A program made the position numbers and the translations under genes. Below the pieces are notes generated by a model. It was not told where the DNA came from, did no database searches, and saw only the letters and a program-made list of their open reading frames with translations. From DATBGO01 sp050011895 (GTDB lineage Bacteria; Actinomycetota; Actinomycetes; Streptosporangiales; Streptosporangiaceae), in NCBI GenBank assembly GCA_050011895.1, contig JBEKIF010000011.1, positions 1 to 64,000 of the forward strand: 64,000 nt of DNA, written 5' to 3'. This document shows positions 44,095-52,553 of this stretch, in pieces; position 1 is the first letter of the stretch, and every line of letters begins with the position of its first letter.

Positions 44095-44858
44095 AGGTGT
44101 TCGCCTCGTACAACATCAAGGGCGGCGTCGGCAAGACCGCCACCGCCGTCAATCTCGCCTACCTGGCGGCGCGTGACGGGTACCGGGTCCTGCTGTGGGA
44201 CCTGGACCCGCAGGCGGCGGCGAGCTACCTGTTCCGGATCAGGCCGCGGGTCAAGGGGGGCGGCAAGGCGCTCATCGAGGGAACCCGCTCGATCGATGGC
44301 GCGATCAAGGGAACCGACTTCGGCAACCTCGACCTGCTTCCCGCCGACTTCACCTACCGGAACCTGGACCTGATCCTGGACAGTGCCAAGAAGCCCACGC
44401 GCAAGCTGCGCACGCTGCTCACGCCGCTGCGCGCCGAGTACGACGTGATCTTCCTCGATTGCCCGCCGAGCATCTCGCTGCTGTCCGAGAGCGTGCTGCA
44501 CGCGGCCGACTTGCTGCTTGTCCCGCTGATCCCGACCACGCTGTCGGTCCGGACCCTCGACCAGCTCACCGATTTCATCTCCGGCTTCGACGGGCACCAG
44601 CCACGAGTCCTCGCGTTCTTCTCGATGATCGATCGCAGGAAGAGCCTGCACCTTGAGATATCGGAACAGCTTCCTACCGGCCGATCCGACTTCGCGGCGA
44701 CCGCCATACCGGCGCTGTCGATCATTGAGCGGATGTCGACGCAGCGCGCCCCGGTGGCCGCGTTCGCGCCGCGCAGCGTCGCCGCGCGCTGCTACGCCGC
44801 GCTGTGGACGGAGGCCAGGGCGCGCGGCGGGCTGCCCGCGCCGCCGTCAGCAAGCTGA
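44091..44858 (+). CDS. ParA/MinD-type ATPase
   Basis: The 255-residue protein has the deviant Walker A KGGVGKT (10-16) in ASYNIKGGVGKTATAVNLA, the switch DLDPQAAAS, and Walker B YDVIFLDCPPSISLLSESVL. Such ATPases dimerise on ATP, bind nucleoid DNA and position plasmids, chromosomes or protein cargos. No parB or parS is visible, and this is not the chromosomal parAB context. It is instead translationally coupled (ATGA overlap) to a CHAD protein, so a cargo role is likely. The C-terminus has SIIERMSTQRAPVAAFAPRSVAARCYAALW, typical of orphan ParA. Confidence 0.9.
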   Translation: MKVFASYNIKGGVGKTATAVNLAYLAARDGYRVLLWDLDPQAAASYLFRIRPRVKGGGKALIEGTRSIDGAIKGTDFGNLDLLPADFTYRNLDLILDSAKKPTRKLRTLLTPLRAEYDVIFLDCPPSISLLSESVLHAADLLLVPLIPTTLSVRTLDQLTDFISGFDGHQPRVLAFFSMIDRRKSLHLEISEQLPTGRSDFAATAIPALSIIERMSTQRAPVAAFAPRSVAARCYAALWTEARARGGLPAPPSAS

Positions 44859-44902
44859 CGGGCCTGCTCAGCAACCCGACGGCGCAGCCGGGCTTCAGCG
44901 CG

Positions 44903-45880
44903 TCAGCCGAGCCCGGAGATAAAGCCGATCATCGCGCGGCTGACCTCGTCCGGTCGTTCCTGCTGGGTCCAGTGCCCGCAGCCGGGAAGCAGCACGGGCT
45001 CCGCGAGCCGCGGCGCGGCAGCACGCAGCCTGGGCAGCATCTCCCTGGCCCCCGGAAAGCTGACCACCAGGTCACGGTCGCCTGCGAGGTACAGGGCCGG
45101 GACAGGCACCGGTGCGTGGTGCCAGGCGGCAGTGAGCTCCCAGTTGCGGTCCAGGTTGCGATACCAGTTCAGCGGGCCGGTGAAGCCGGCCCCATCGGCA
45201 TACTCCGTGGCGTAGACGTCGATGTCGGAACTGGTGAGCCAGGGCGGCAGGTCCGGCGGGTCGACGCAGATGTCGAGGAATCCGCCGCCAGGCGGCACGA
45301 CAGGGAGGCCGCCAGGCCCGTCGGCGGACGCGCTGAAGAGCAACTTGCGGAAGGTGAGCCGAGGGTCCCTGCCGAGCTCGGCGTCGGCGACGCCGGGCTG
45401 CTGGAAGTAGACCATGTAGAAGCCATCCCCGATCCCGGCGCGCATGGCCGCTATCGGCGCGCGGCTGCCCCTCGGCCGGTAAGGAACGCTCAGCCCGATG
45501 ACGCCGCGCACCCGGTCAGGCCGCAGCAGCGCCGTGTGCCAGGCGACTGGCGCGCCCCAGTCGTGGCCGGCCACGACCGCGTCCGGCGCCCCGAGCGCGT
45601 CCATCAGCGCGATGACGTCGCCGGTGAGGTGCAGGATCGTGTACTGATCCGCCGCCCCGGGCGCCTCCGTCCGGCAATACCCGCGCTGATCGGGAGCGAC
45701 CGCATGGAAGCCCGCCTCGGCCAGGGTGGTCAGCTGATGCCGCCAGGAGTACCAGCTTTCCGGGAATCCGTGCAGCAGCAGCACCAGTGGCCCGGCGCCC
45801 GCCTCGGCGATATGCATACGCAGCCCGCGTGCATCTATGTAACGATGGCTGATCCCGGTGCTAGTAGGGCGCGAGTCCAT
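44903..45880 (-). CDS. alpha/beta-hydrolase, epoxide hydrolase type
   Basis: The 325-residue protein has the oxyanion HGFPESWYSW (37-46) and the nucleophile elbow GHDWGAPVAW with Asp D107. The cap domain follows, and a C-terminal catalytic His lies in GCGHWTQQERP. Asp as nucleophile with HGxP and DWG is the soluble epoxide hydrolase signature; haloalkane dehalogenase is less likely because of the HGFP motif. The ATG at 45880 has a TATTGT box 6 bases upstream, indicating a leaderless transcript. The frame is open to 46186, but that part is non-homologous. The substrate is unknown. Confidence 0.88.
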   Translation of the reverse strand: MDSRPTSTGISHRYIDARGLRMHIAEAGAGPLVLLLHGFPESWYSWRHQLTTLAEAGFHAVAPDQRGYCRTEAPGAADQYTILHLTGDVIALMDALGAPDAVVAGHDWGAPVAWHTALLRPDRVRGVIGLSVPYRPRGSRAPIAAMRAGIGDGFYMVYFQQPGVADAELGRDPRLTFRKLLFSASADGPGGLPVVPPGGGFLDICVDPPDLPPWLTSSDIDVYATEYADGAGFTGPLNWYRNLDRNWELTAAWHHAPVPVPALYLAGDRDLVVSFPGAREMLPRLRAAAPRLAEPVLLPGCGHWTQQERPDEVSRAMIGFISGLG

Positions 45881-46065
45881 AGCCGGACAATAGCGCGCTG
45901 CACGGCACGGTCTGCGGCCCCGCCACGCAGCGTCGCGCCGCCCGGCGGTCTGGGGCCACGGATAAAGACGACGCTGGAAGATGTCTTTGTAGCGATTGCA
46001 GGTACATAAGCTGCCAGGACAGTCCATGCTGTACAGGAGAATATTGTCTGCCTGAAGGGGGCTTG

Positions 46066-46569
46066 TTGGGCCGCAGGCTGCTTCGGCTGGAGATTCCGGT
46101 CTTCCCGGAGCGAAAGATGTTCCGGGTGCACGATCCGGCAGCTGACCCGGACGCGCCCGGTGGGCCGCTGCCGCCTGCCGACGCACTCATCACCGCCAGC
46201 CGCGATCAGATGCTTGTCGCCTGCGCCCAGGAGCACGTCGGCGTCCAGCTCACCATCGAGGAATGGGAAGACGCGCCGGCCCCGTTCAGCGACGGTTACG
46301 AGGACGAGGCGAAGTGCGTCCTGTACCTGCGCGGCCACCTGAGCGTGGCGGATATGGCGGCCGGCCGCGCGATCCGCAGTGTCCGCCTCGCTGGTGGCGT
46401 CGGCGACTATGGCGTCCGCGTCTACACCCGCAACCGCGCCGAGGCCGTCCGGCGCTATGCCGCCCTTTTCAAGCTCAACGCCGACCCGCTCGGCGATGAC
46501 TTCCAGCAGGCGAGAAAACGGCTGGAAGGCCTGGAGCAGTACCTGATCCAGCTCTGGCGGGAGTCCTGA
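46066..46569 (+). CDS. hypothetical protein, acidic
   Basis: The 167-residue protein starts GRRLLRLEIPVFPERKMFRVHDPAADP. It has acidic LTIEEWEDAPAPFSDGYEDEAKCVLYLRGHLSVADM and a segment AGGVGDYGVRVYTRNRAEAVRRYAALF. It ends KRLEGLEQYLIQLWRES, within a tandem repeat. I see alternating strands and helices but no known motif. GAAGGGG is 5 bases upstream of the TTG at 46066; a TTG at 46063 is also possible. It is divergent from the epoxide hydrolase across 185 bases. Confidence 0.6.
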   Translation: MGRRLLRLEIPVFPERKMFRVHDPAADPDAPGGPLPPADALITASRDQMLVACAQEHVGVQLTIEEWEDAPAPFSDGYEDEAKCVLYLRGHLSVADMAAGRAIRSVRLAGGVGDYGVRVYTRNRAEAVRRYAALFKLNADPLGDDFQQARKRLEGLEQYLIQLWRES

Positions 46570-46591
46570 TCCAGCTCTGGCGGGAGTCCTG
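46542..46591 (+). repeat. 23-bp tandem duplication over a stop codon
   Basis: Two identical 23-base units (46542-46564 and 46565-46587) plus 4 bases of a third. The TGA stop at 46567-46569 is in the second copy. The period is not a multiple of three, so the copy after the stop is non-coding. Confidence 0.85.
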
Positions 46592-46648
46592 CGACCGCGG
46601 CGGGGGTTCTAAGCCGGCGGCGGGAGTCTCCCGACAGCTGCAAGCGGG

Positions 46649-46981
46649 CTAATGCGCCCGCTTTCCCGACATGTCAGCAGTGCTGCGCTGGCCTGCGGGC
46701 GTCATCTGCGTGGTCACTCCGTGCGGCGCGGCGGTGCGGGTCGGTGCCTGCCGGACGCCGCCGTCGCGGAACGGGGCGAGCGCGTACACGACCACCGAGA
46801 CGACCGCTATCACCACGAGTGCCGCTCCGGCCGCCACGATGCGGACCCGCGGCGACCGCAGCACTGCGGTCAGGCCCGGATGGCCGAACGAGCGCAGCCT
46901 GGACGCCAGCATGGGATCGTCATCTGCGAGCTTGCGCTCCATCTCATCGAGCATGCGCTGCTCGTCCATGGACAGCGCCAT
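46649..46981 (-). CDS. DUF3040 membrane protein
   Basis: The 110-residue protein begins MALSMDEQRMLDEMERKLADDDPMLASRL, the exact DUF3040 N-terminal pattern. A single hydrophobic stretch ALVVIAVVSVVVYALAPF (about 51-68) and a Thr/Pro tail follow. The family is actinobacterial, often linked to the division and cell-wall cluster, but here it stands alone. GGAGG precedes the ATG at 46981. The longer frame to 47023 is not family-like. Function is unknown. Confidence 0.88.
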   Translation of the reverse strand: MALSMDEQRMLDEMERKLADDDPMLASRLRSFGHPGLTAVLRSPRVRIVAAGAALVVIAVVSVVVYALAPFRDGGVRQAPTRTAAPHGVTTQMTPAGQRSTADMSGKRAH

Positions 46982-47152
46982 GACGCACCTCCGGGCCACC
47001 TCTGCCACCACCGCCAAGCGCATGCGTGGGGACTGACTCTAACTATCCCCCGCGGCGAGATTTTTTACCCGTGCTTTGCGGGCCGGTTGCGGCCTTAGTG
47101 CCGGACAGATACGGCTTGCGGTTCCCGGCACCGCCCGGTGTCGAATATGTAT

Positions 47153-47181
47153 TTGATTATCTCGAACTGGCATTCTAGGCT
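47153..47181 (+). promoter_or_regulatory. promoter TTGATT-N17-TAGGCT for a leaderless radical SAM gene
   Basis: The -35 TTGATT (47153-47158) and -10 TAGGCT (47176-47181) are 17 bases apart. The ATG at 47188 follows the -10 by 6 bases, so translation would begin at the first base of the mRNA. Confidence 0.7.
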
Positions 47182-47187
47182 GCCGGT

Positions 47188-48345
47188 ATGCGATGGGACA
47201 GCCTCCGGCTCCAGCCCGACGGCGCGGGCGGCCCGCCACCGGCCGGTCCTGCGCCGCCGGCCCTTTTCGGTACCGACGCGGTGGCCAGGACCTTCGACAG
47301 GCCAGGCTTCCGGGGCATTACCTTCTACGAGGTGCGGGCGCGGTCGATCATCAACCAGGTGCCCCCGGCGTCAAGGATGGCCTTCCGGTGGACCATCAAC
47401 CCCTACCGGGGCTGCAGTCATGGCTGCGTCTACTGCTTCGCCCGGCATACCCACACCTACCTCGACCTGGACGCCGGGCTCGACTTCAACTCGAAGATCA
47501 TCGTCAAGGTGAATGCCCCCGAGCTTGCGAGGCGTGAGCTTGGCAGCGCGCGGTGGCCTGGCGAGCACGTCGCCATGGGCACGAACGTGGACTGCTATCA
47601 GCGGGCGGAGGGCCGTTACCGGCTGATGCCCGGGATCATCGGAGCCCTGCGGGACGCGGGCAACCCGTTCTCCATCCTCACCAAGGGCACCCTGATCCTC
47701 AGGGACATCGACCTGCTGGCGGACGCCGCGCAGGTCACTGACGTCGGGATCAACGTGTCGGTGGGTTTTGTCGATAAAGAGCTTTCCCGCTGCGTCGAGC
47801 CCGGCACGCCAGGGCCAGCGCGGCGGCTCGGCGTGTGTGCCGCGCTTACCGCCCGCGGGCTGGCGTGCGGCGTGCTCATGGGTCCGGTGCTGCCGTTCCT
47901 GTCCGACTCACCAGCCCAGCTCAAGGCCACCGTCGAGCAGATCGCACAGGCCGGGGCGAACCACGTCACCCCGATTGTGCTGCACTTGCGCCCCGGCGCC
48001 AGGGAGTGGTTCATGACCTGGCTGCGCATGCACCACCCGGGCCTGGTCAGTTCTTACCTGTCGCTCTACGGCTCCGGCGCGTACGCGCCAAAGGCGTATC
48101 AGCGGCGGATAGCCGATCAGGTCAGGGAACTGGCGGCCGCTAGCGGAATCGGCAACGCCAGCCCCGCGCAGGCCCGCGGCGCCAGCCCCGCGCAGGCCCG
48201 CAAGGCCAGCCCCGCGCAGGCCCGCGGCGCCAGCCCCGCGCAGGCCCGCGGTGCCGGGCCGCGGCACCCGGCGTGCCGCCCGGGCGATCGCCTCGCGGAC
48301 GGCCCGGCCGACCGGCCGCCTGCCGTTCAGCTGTCGCTGCTATGA
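47188..48345 (+). CDS. Rv2578c-family radical SAM protein
   Basis: The 385-residue protein has the radical SAM motif CSHGCVYC (C76, C80, C83) in TINPYRGCSHGCVYCFARHTHTYLDLDAG. The sequence then contains GTNVDCYQRAEGRYRLMPGI and a TIM-barrel part INVSVGFVDKELSRCVEPG. This is the spore-photoproduct-lyase-like Rv2578c family, present across actinobacteria with unknown reaction. The C-terminus carries four in-frame copies of an 8-residue repeat (ASPAQARG type) and ends in PPAVQLSLL. A leaderless promoter lies directly upstream. Its final 19 bases overlap the convergent rhodanese gene. Confidence 0.85.
   Translation: MRWDSLRLQPDGAGGPPPAGPAPPALFGTDAVARTFDRPGFRGITFYEVRARSIINQVPPASRMAFRWTINPYRGCSHGCVYCFARHTHTYLDLDAGLDFNSKIIVKVNAPELARRELGSARWPGEHVAMGTNVDCYQRAEGRYRLMPGIIGALRDAGNPFSILTKGTLILRDIDLLADAAQVTDVGINVSVGFVDKELSRCVEPGTPGPARRLGVCAALTARGLACGVLMGPVLPFLSDSPAQLKATVEQIAQAGANHVTPIVLHLRPGAREWFMTWLRMHHPGLVSSYLSLYGSGAYAPKAYQRRIADQVRELAAASGIGNASPAQARGASPAQARKASPAQARGASPAQARGAGPRHPACRPGDRLADGPADRPPAVQLSLL
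48157..48252 (+). repeat. four 24-bp tandem repeats in the radical SAM gene
   Basis: Four consecutive 24-base units (starting at 48157, 48181, 48205 and 48229) differ by at most a few bases and encode ASPAQARG/K. The near-identity at DNA level indicates recent expansion. Confidence 0.92.
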
Positions 48346-48746
48346 CCGCCTGCCAGCACCGGGAGGCCCGCGGCCTGCCACGCGCGGAAGCCGCCCGCCA
48401 GGTCGGTCGCGCCGCTGAGCCCGAGGTCCTGCAGGGCAGCTGCGGCAAGGCTCGATGTGTATCCCTCTGAGCACACCACGATGACCCGCAGGTCGTAACT
48501 GGCCTGCGGGAGCCTGGCGGCGGAGGCCGGATCGAGCCGCCATTCGAGCACGTTGCGCTCCACCAGCAAGGCGCCGGGTATCTCGCCCTCGGCGGCACGC
48601 TGCGCCTCGGGGCGGATGTCGACGAGCAATGCGCCGTCGCGGGCGGCGGCCGATGCCTGCAGCGGCTCCAGCCGGCGCAGCCGGGCGCGCGCCTCGGCGA
48701 GCAGCTGATCGACCGTCCGGCCGCCGGGGGGCGGGGCCGCGCTCAC
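48327..48746 (-). CDS. rhodanese-domain sulfurtransferase-like protein
   Basis: The 139-residue single rhodanese domain has ALLVDIRPEAQRAAEGEIPGALLVERNVLEW and the active-site loop IVVCSEGYTSSLAA with C92, then DLAGGFRAWQAAGLPVL. It can carry a persulfide on C92. It overlaps the cysteine dioxygenase stop by 4 bases, so the pair works in sulfur or cysteine metabolism. Its 3' end overlaps the radical SAM gene by 19 bases on the opposite strand. Confidence 0.9.
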   Translation of the reverse strand: MSAAPPPGGRTVDQLLAEARARLRRLEPLQASAAARDGALLVDIRPEAQRAAEGEIPGALLVERNVLEWRLDPASAARLPQASYDLRVIVVCSEGYTSSLAAAALQDLGLSGATDLAGGFRAWQAAGLPVLAGGHSSDS

Positions 48747-49273
48747 CAGTCCAGACCCGCTTGCGTGCTGGCAGCCGGGACAAGGCCGGCCGCGGTCAGC
48801 TCATACTGGCGCATCGCGGTGAGCGGCGGAGAATAAGCGTGCACGCTGACGGCCGGCCCGGCAGCCGCGTTCAAGACGTCGTGCACATGATGCGTGCCGA
48901 AGGCCCGGACGCTCCCCGCGGGGAGCGTCCTGCTGCGCGGCTGGCTCTGGCCGGGAGCCACGGTGCGCTCGGACAGCCGACCGCGCGCTACCGCGAACGC
49001 GCCCACTGCTTCACCGTGATCATGAAAACCAGTATGCTGTCCGGGCAGCCAGCTGAGCAGCCATATCTCATAGTCGTCCGCCAATTCCAGGCGGCAGTAC
49101 CAGCGCTTTTCCGCACCGAAGCGGACCAGGTGGTTCCACGCCGCTGGCTGCGCGGCGAGACCGCCCGCCAGCTGCGCGAGGTGTTCCTGGCGCTGCGTGA
49201 GGTATTCCTGGCGCTGCGTGAGGTATTCCTCGTTCTGCGCTGTGCCCTGATAACCGACCGCCGTCAGTGTCAT
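48743..49273 (-). CDS. cysteine dioxygenase-type cupin
   Basis: The 176-residue protein has the metal motif GFHDHG (H84, H86), EIWLLSWLPGQ before it, and the later His in FGTHHVHDVLN. It is the bacterial type I cysteine dioxygenase pattern: iron-dependent oxidation of cysteine to cysteine sulfinate. The related thiol dioxygenase for 3-mercaptopropionate cannot be excluded. Residues 15-35 are a repeat (EYLTQRQ twice, then a variant), a 21-base in-frame duplication absent from usual family members. It is followed by an overlapping rhodanese gene. Confidence 0.88.
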   Translation of the reverse strand: MTLTAVGYQGTAQNEEYLTQRQEYLTQRQEHLAQLAGGLAAQPAAWNHLVRFGAEKRWYCRLELADDYEIWLLSWLPGQHTGFHDHGEAVGAFAVARGRLSERTVAPGQSQPRSRTLPAGSVRAFGTHHVHDVLNAAAGPAVSVHAYSPPLTAMRQYELTAAGLVPAASTQAGLDW

Positions 49274-49431
49274 CCCAGATATCCAATCGACTTAATGGGA
49301 AATGGTTTCAGTGAACCTACCACGCCGGCCCGCGGCGCGGCGGGCCGGCTGGCTGTCCGGCCGGCACTATTCCCCGCAAGCGGAGCGCCCCCGCAGCAGA
49401 GCGCCCCGCTGCCGCACGTAAAGTTGCTGCC

Positions 49432-50736
49432 GTGGTAGCCCAGCACGATGACGCAGTCCAGCGCGTGCCGGACCGGCTGGTCGTCCGCACGGTCCGGATT
49501 CCCGAGCCTGGTGACCTGCTGGCCCGCCTGCCCGGACCGGCTGCATTGGCCTGGATCCGCCGCGGCGACGGGCTGGCCGGCTGGGGAGAGGCCGCCCGTA
49601 TCACCATCCCAGCGGGCGTCGACAGGTTCACCGCAGGCGAGAAGTGGCTGCGTGAGCTTTTCGATAACGCCGAGGTCACCGACGAGCTGACCGTGCCGGG
49701 CTCCGGGCCGGTCGCCTTCGGCAGCTTCACCTTCGACCCGGCCTCCGACGGCTCCGTTTTGGTCGTGCCGCGCATGGTGGTGGGCCGCCGGTCCGGCCAG
49801 GCATGGCTCACCACCATCAGCGATGGCCGGGGCGGCACGGCGGTGGCACGGCCGGCGGTCGCTCCGGCGGTGGTCCGGTGGCATGACGGGAGCCTGAGCG
49901 CTCCGCAGTGGCAGCGCGCCGTGACCGCGGCGGTGACCAGGATCAGGGCCGGGGATCTCCGCAAGGTGGTACTGGCCAGGGACCTGTACGCGGCCGCGTC
50001 CGGCGACATCGACGTGCGCCTCCTCCTTGGCAGGCTGGCCGGGCGGTACCCGGACTGCTACACCTTCTCCTGCGCCGGGCTGGCGGGCGCCACTCCTGAG
50101 CTGCTGGTCCGGCGCGAGGGCCTGGCGGTGAGTTCCCTCGTCCTGGCCGGCACCACGCCGCGCGGCGCCACCGCCCGCGAGGACGATGCGCTCGGCGCTG
50201 CCCTGCTCGGCTCGGCGAAGGAAGTGGAGGAGCACGGGTATGCCGTCGCGGACGTGCGGGCCGTCCTCGGCCCGCGCTGCCGCGAGCTGGCGATAGACCC
50301 GCAGCCATCGCTGTTGCGGCTGGCGAACGTGCAGCATCTCGCGACCCGGGTGCACGGCATCCTCGCCACCAGAAGCAGCCGCTGGCTCCCGCACGGCCGG
50401 GGCGGCGCAGCCGACGAGCGGACAGCGCCCACCGCACTGGCGCTCGCCGCCGATCTGCATCCGACAGCGGCGGTCTGCGGCACGCCGGCCGGCCCGGCGA
50501 TGGATCTGATCAGGGAACTCGAGGGGATGGACCGGGGCCGATACGCGGGCCCGGTCGGCTGGGCCGACGCCCAGGGGAACGGGGAATGGGGAATCGCGCT
50601 GCGCTGCGCGGAGCTTGACGGCCCGCGGGCCCGCCTGTTCGCCGGCTGCGGCATCGTCGCCGGCTCGGATCCGGCCGCCGAGCTCGCCGAGGCCCAGTCC
50701 AAGTTCTGGCCGGTACAGGACGCGCTGGAGGGCTAG
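49432..50736 (+). CDS. menF: isochorismate synthase
   Basis: The 434-residue chorismate-binding enzyme has GTTPRGATAREDDALG, the KEVEEHGYAVADV helix, ADLHPTAAVCGTPAGPAMDLI, and the C-terminal LFAGCGIVAGSDPAAELAEAQSKFWP. It converts chorismate to isochorismate, the entry to menaquinone synthesis. A siderophore entC role is possible, but the adjacent menD, menC, menB and menE decide for menF. The start is a GTG with a TAAAGT box 7 bases upstream, suggesting a leaderless mRNA. It converges on menD with a 4-base overlap. Confidence 0.93.
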   Translation: MVAQHDDAVQRVPDRLVVRTVRIPEPGDLLARLPGPAALAWIRRGDGLAGWGEAARITIPAGVDRFTAGEKWLRELFDNAEVTDELTVPGSGPVAFGSFTFDPASDGSVLVVPRMVVGRRSGQAWLTTISDGRGGTAVARPAVAPAVVRWHDGSLSAPQWQRAVTAAVTRIRAGDLRKVVLARDLYAAASGDIDVRLLLGRLAGRYPDCYTFSCAGLAGATPELLVRREGLAVSSLVLAGTTPRGATAREDDALGAALLGSAKEVEEHGYAVADVRAVLGPRCRELAIDPQPSLLRLANVQHLATRVHGILATRSSRWLPHGRGGAADERTAPTALALAADLHPTAAVCGTPAGPAMDLIRELEGMDRGRYAGPVGWADAQGNGEWGIALRCAELDGPRARLFAGCGIVAGSDPAAELAEAQSKFWPVQDALEG

Positions 50737-52553
50737 CCGGATGCGCCGCGCTCGCGTGCCACCGACAGCGCAGACTCGCACGCCGCACTCAGGCGCCCGC
50801 GCAGCGCGGCGCCGGCCGCCCGGTCGGTGCGCACCTCGGCCACCCTCAGCCCCCGGCCGCTCAGCACGGCGCCGAGATCCTCGGGCCGCTCCAGCCGCGT
50901 ATACGCAAGCCCGGCAGCCTGGGCGATACGTTCCAGATCCGTCCCATGCGGGGTGCCGAAGAGGCGCTCGAACTGCGCAGGGAAGGCTGCCTGTTCCAGC
51001 GTGGAGAAGATACCGCCGCCATCGTTGCCGACCACCAGCAGGCAGAGATCGGGGCGCGGCTCGTCTGGGCCGAGCATCAGGCCCGGCGAGTCGTGCAGGA
51101 AGGCCAGGTCGCCGAGGAGCGCGACGGCCGGGCCGCCGCCGGCGGACTGCCAGGCGAGGGCCGCGCCGATCGCCGATGACACCAGGCCGTCGATGCCGCT
51201 AGCCCCCCGGCTCGCCAGGATCCGCAGGCCAGCGCGCGCGGCCAGGTGCTGGTCCAGATCACGGACCGGCATGCTGGAGGCAGCCCACAGCAGACCGCCG
51301 TCCGGCAGTACCGCGGCCAGATCGCGGGCTAGCCTGGGCTCGCTAAATCCCGCGCCGGCATCCAGGATCGCGTCAGCGGCCTGCCTTGCCGCGGCGTCGG
51401 CCTGCTTCCAGGACATGAGCCAGGCGGCGGGCTCCCCGGGATCCGGGCCGCCGGTCAGCCGGACCGCCTGCGCCACGTCGGTGGCGGTCCTGGCCGGATC
51501 GGACCAGCGGCCCGGCCCCTGCGCGAGCACGATGTGCCGGGCCGGAGGAGCACCGGGCGCGCCCCGGAGGAACGCGAGCTGGCCGCGGGACAGGCCCGGC
51601 CGGCCGGCCGAGACGATGAGGTCCGGCCGGTGCGCCGCGGTGAATCCGGGTGCGTCGAGCAGGTAGCCGTAGGCGGACAGTGCATTCGGGCCCCGCCGGG
51701 CGCCCGATGATGGCTCGGCCAGCACCGGCCAGCCAGCTGTCTCCGCCATCTCGAGCAGCGGGGCGGCATCAAAGTCCCCATCACCGCAGACCACCACGCC
51801 CCGCTCGGCCCAGGCCACGCCGACAGCTGGCAGGCCAGCGGAAGCGCCGGCCAGCGGGCCGGCGCCTGCCGGGAACGGCGGCGGCAAGCCTGGCGACGGA
51901 GCGAGCCCCGGCCGCCGGGCGCTGAAGGCGGTCCACGGCGCCCCGCCGGGGCGGCCGCCGAGCGGCCCGGGCCAGCCGGCTGGCCCGGGCCCGTCCCCGG
52001 CACCGGGCACCAGCGGTTCCCGGAACGGCACATTGACGTGCACCGGGCCGGGAAACCCGCCCGCCGCCCCGGACGCCTGCGCCCAGGACCGGCAGGCCAG
52101 CGACCGCCAGTAGCCGGCCATCCCGGACCGGGCCTCAGGCACCCCGGCCTCGCAGAACCACCGCACCGCGCTCCCGTACAGCTTCAGCTGGTCGATCGTC
52201 TGGTTGGCGCCGGTGCCGCGCAGCTCGGGCGGCCGGTCCGCGGTCAGCACGAGCAGCGGTACCCCCGACTCGTCGGCCTCGATCACGGCGGCGTGGAACT
52301 GCGCGGTGGCCGTGCCCGACGTGCACAACAGCAGGGCCGGCCGGCGGCTCGCCTTGGCCAGGCCGAGCGCGAGGAACGCGGCACTGCGCTCGTCGATGCG
52401 CACGTGCAGCCGCACGTCCCCCGCGCGGGAGCGGTCGAAGAGCGCCAGCGCAAGCGGCGCGCTGCGCGAGCCGGGCGCCAGCACTGCCTCGCGCAGGCCG
52501 CACCTGACCAGCTCGTCGGTGAACACGGTGCCGAACGCGGTGGCCGGATTCAC
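50733..52553 (-). CDS. menD: 2-succinyl-5-enolpyruvyl-6-hydroxy-3-cyclohexene-1-carboxylate synthase
   Basis: The 606-residue thiamine-diphosphate enzyme begins NPATAFGTVFTDELVRCGLREAVLAPGSRSAPLALAL, includes ADRPPELRGTGANQTIDQLKLYG, and has the ThDP-binding GNDGGGIFSTLEQ near the C-terminus. It joins isochorismate and 2-oxoglutarate. A Gly/Pro/Ala-rich insert (about residues 195-245) lies between the Pyr and middle domains. It is the last gene of menB-menC-menD, overlapping menC by 4 bases and the convergent menF by 4 bases. Confidence 0.95.
   Translation of the reverse strand: MNPATAFGTVFTDELVRCGLREAVLAPGSRSAPLALALFDRSRAGDVRLHVRIDERSAAFLALGLAKASRRPALLLCTSGTATAQFHAAVIEADESGVPLLVLTADRPPELRGTGANQTIDQLKLYGSAVRWFCEAGVPEARSGMAGYWRSLACRSWAQASGAAGGFPGPVHVNVPFREPLVPGAGDGPGPAGWPGPLGGRPGGAPWTAFSARRPGLAPSPGLPPPFPAGAGPLAGASAGLPAVGVAWAERGVVVCGDGDFDAAPLLEMAETAGWPVLAEPSSGARRGPNALSAYGYLLDAPGFTAAHRPDLIVSAGRPGLSRGQLAFLRGAPGAPPARHIVLAQGPGRWSDPARTATDVAQAVRLTGGPDPGEPAAWLMSWKQADAAARQAADAILDAGAGFSEPRLARDLAAVLPDGGLLWAASSMPVRDLDQHLAARAGLRILASRGASGIDGLVSSAIGAALAWQSAGGGPAVALLGDLAFLHDSPGLMLGPDEPRPDLCLLVVGNDGGGIFSTLEQAAFPAQFERLFGTPHGTDLERIAQAAGLAYTRLERPEDLGAVLSGRGLRVAEVRTDRAAGAALRGRLSAACESALSVARERGASG

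Noticed and set aside
44091..44858. chromosomal parA of a ParABS partition system
   Set aside because: No parB, parS-like palindrome, gidB or trmE context is present; it is an orphan ParA paired with a CHAD gene.
48157..48252. possible CRISPR-like direct repeats
   Set aside because: The units abut without spacers, are in frame and encode protein, so this is a coding minisatellite. No cas genes are present.
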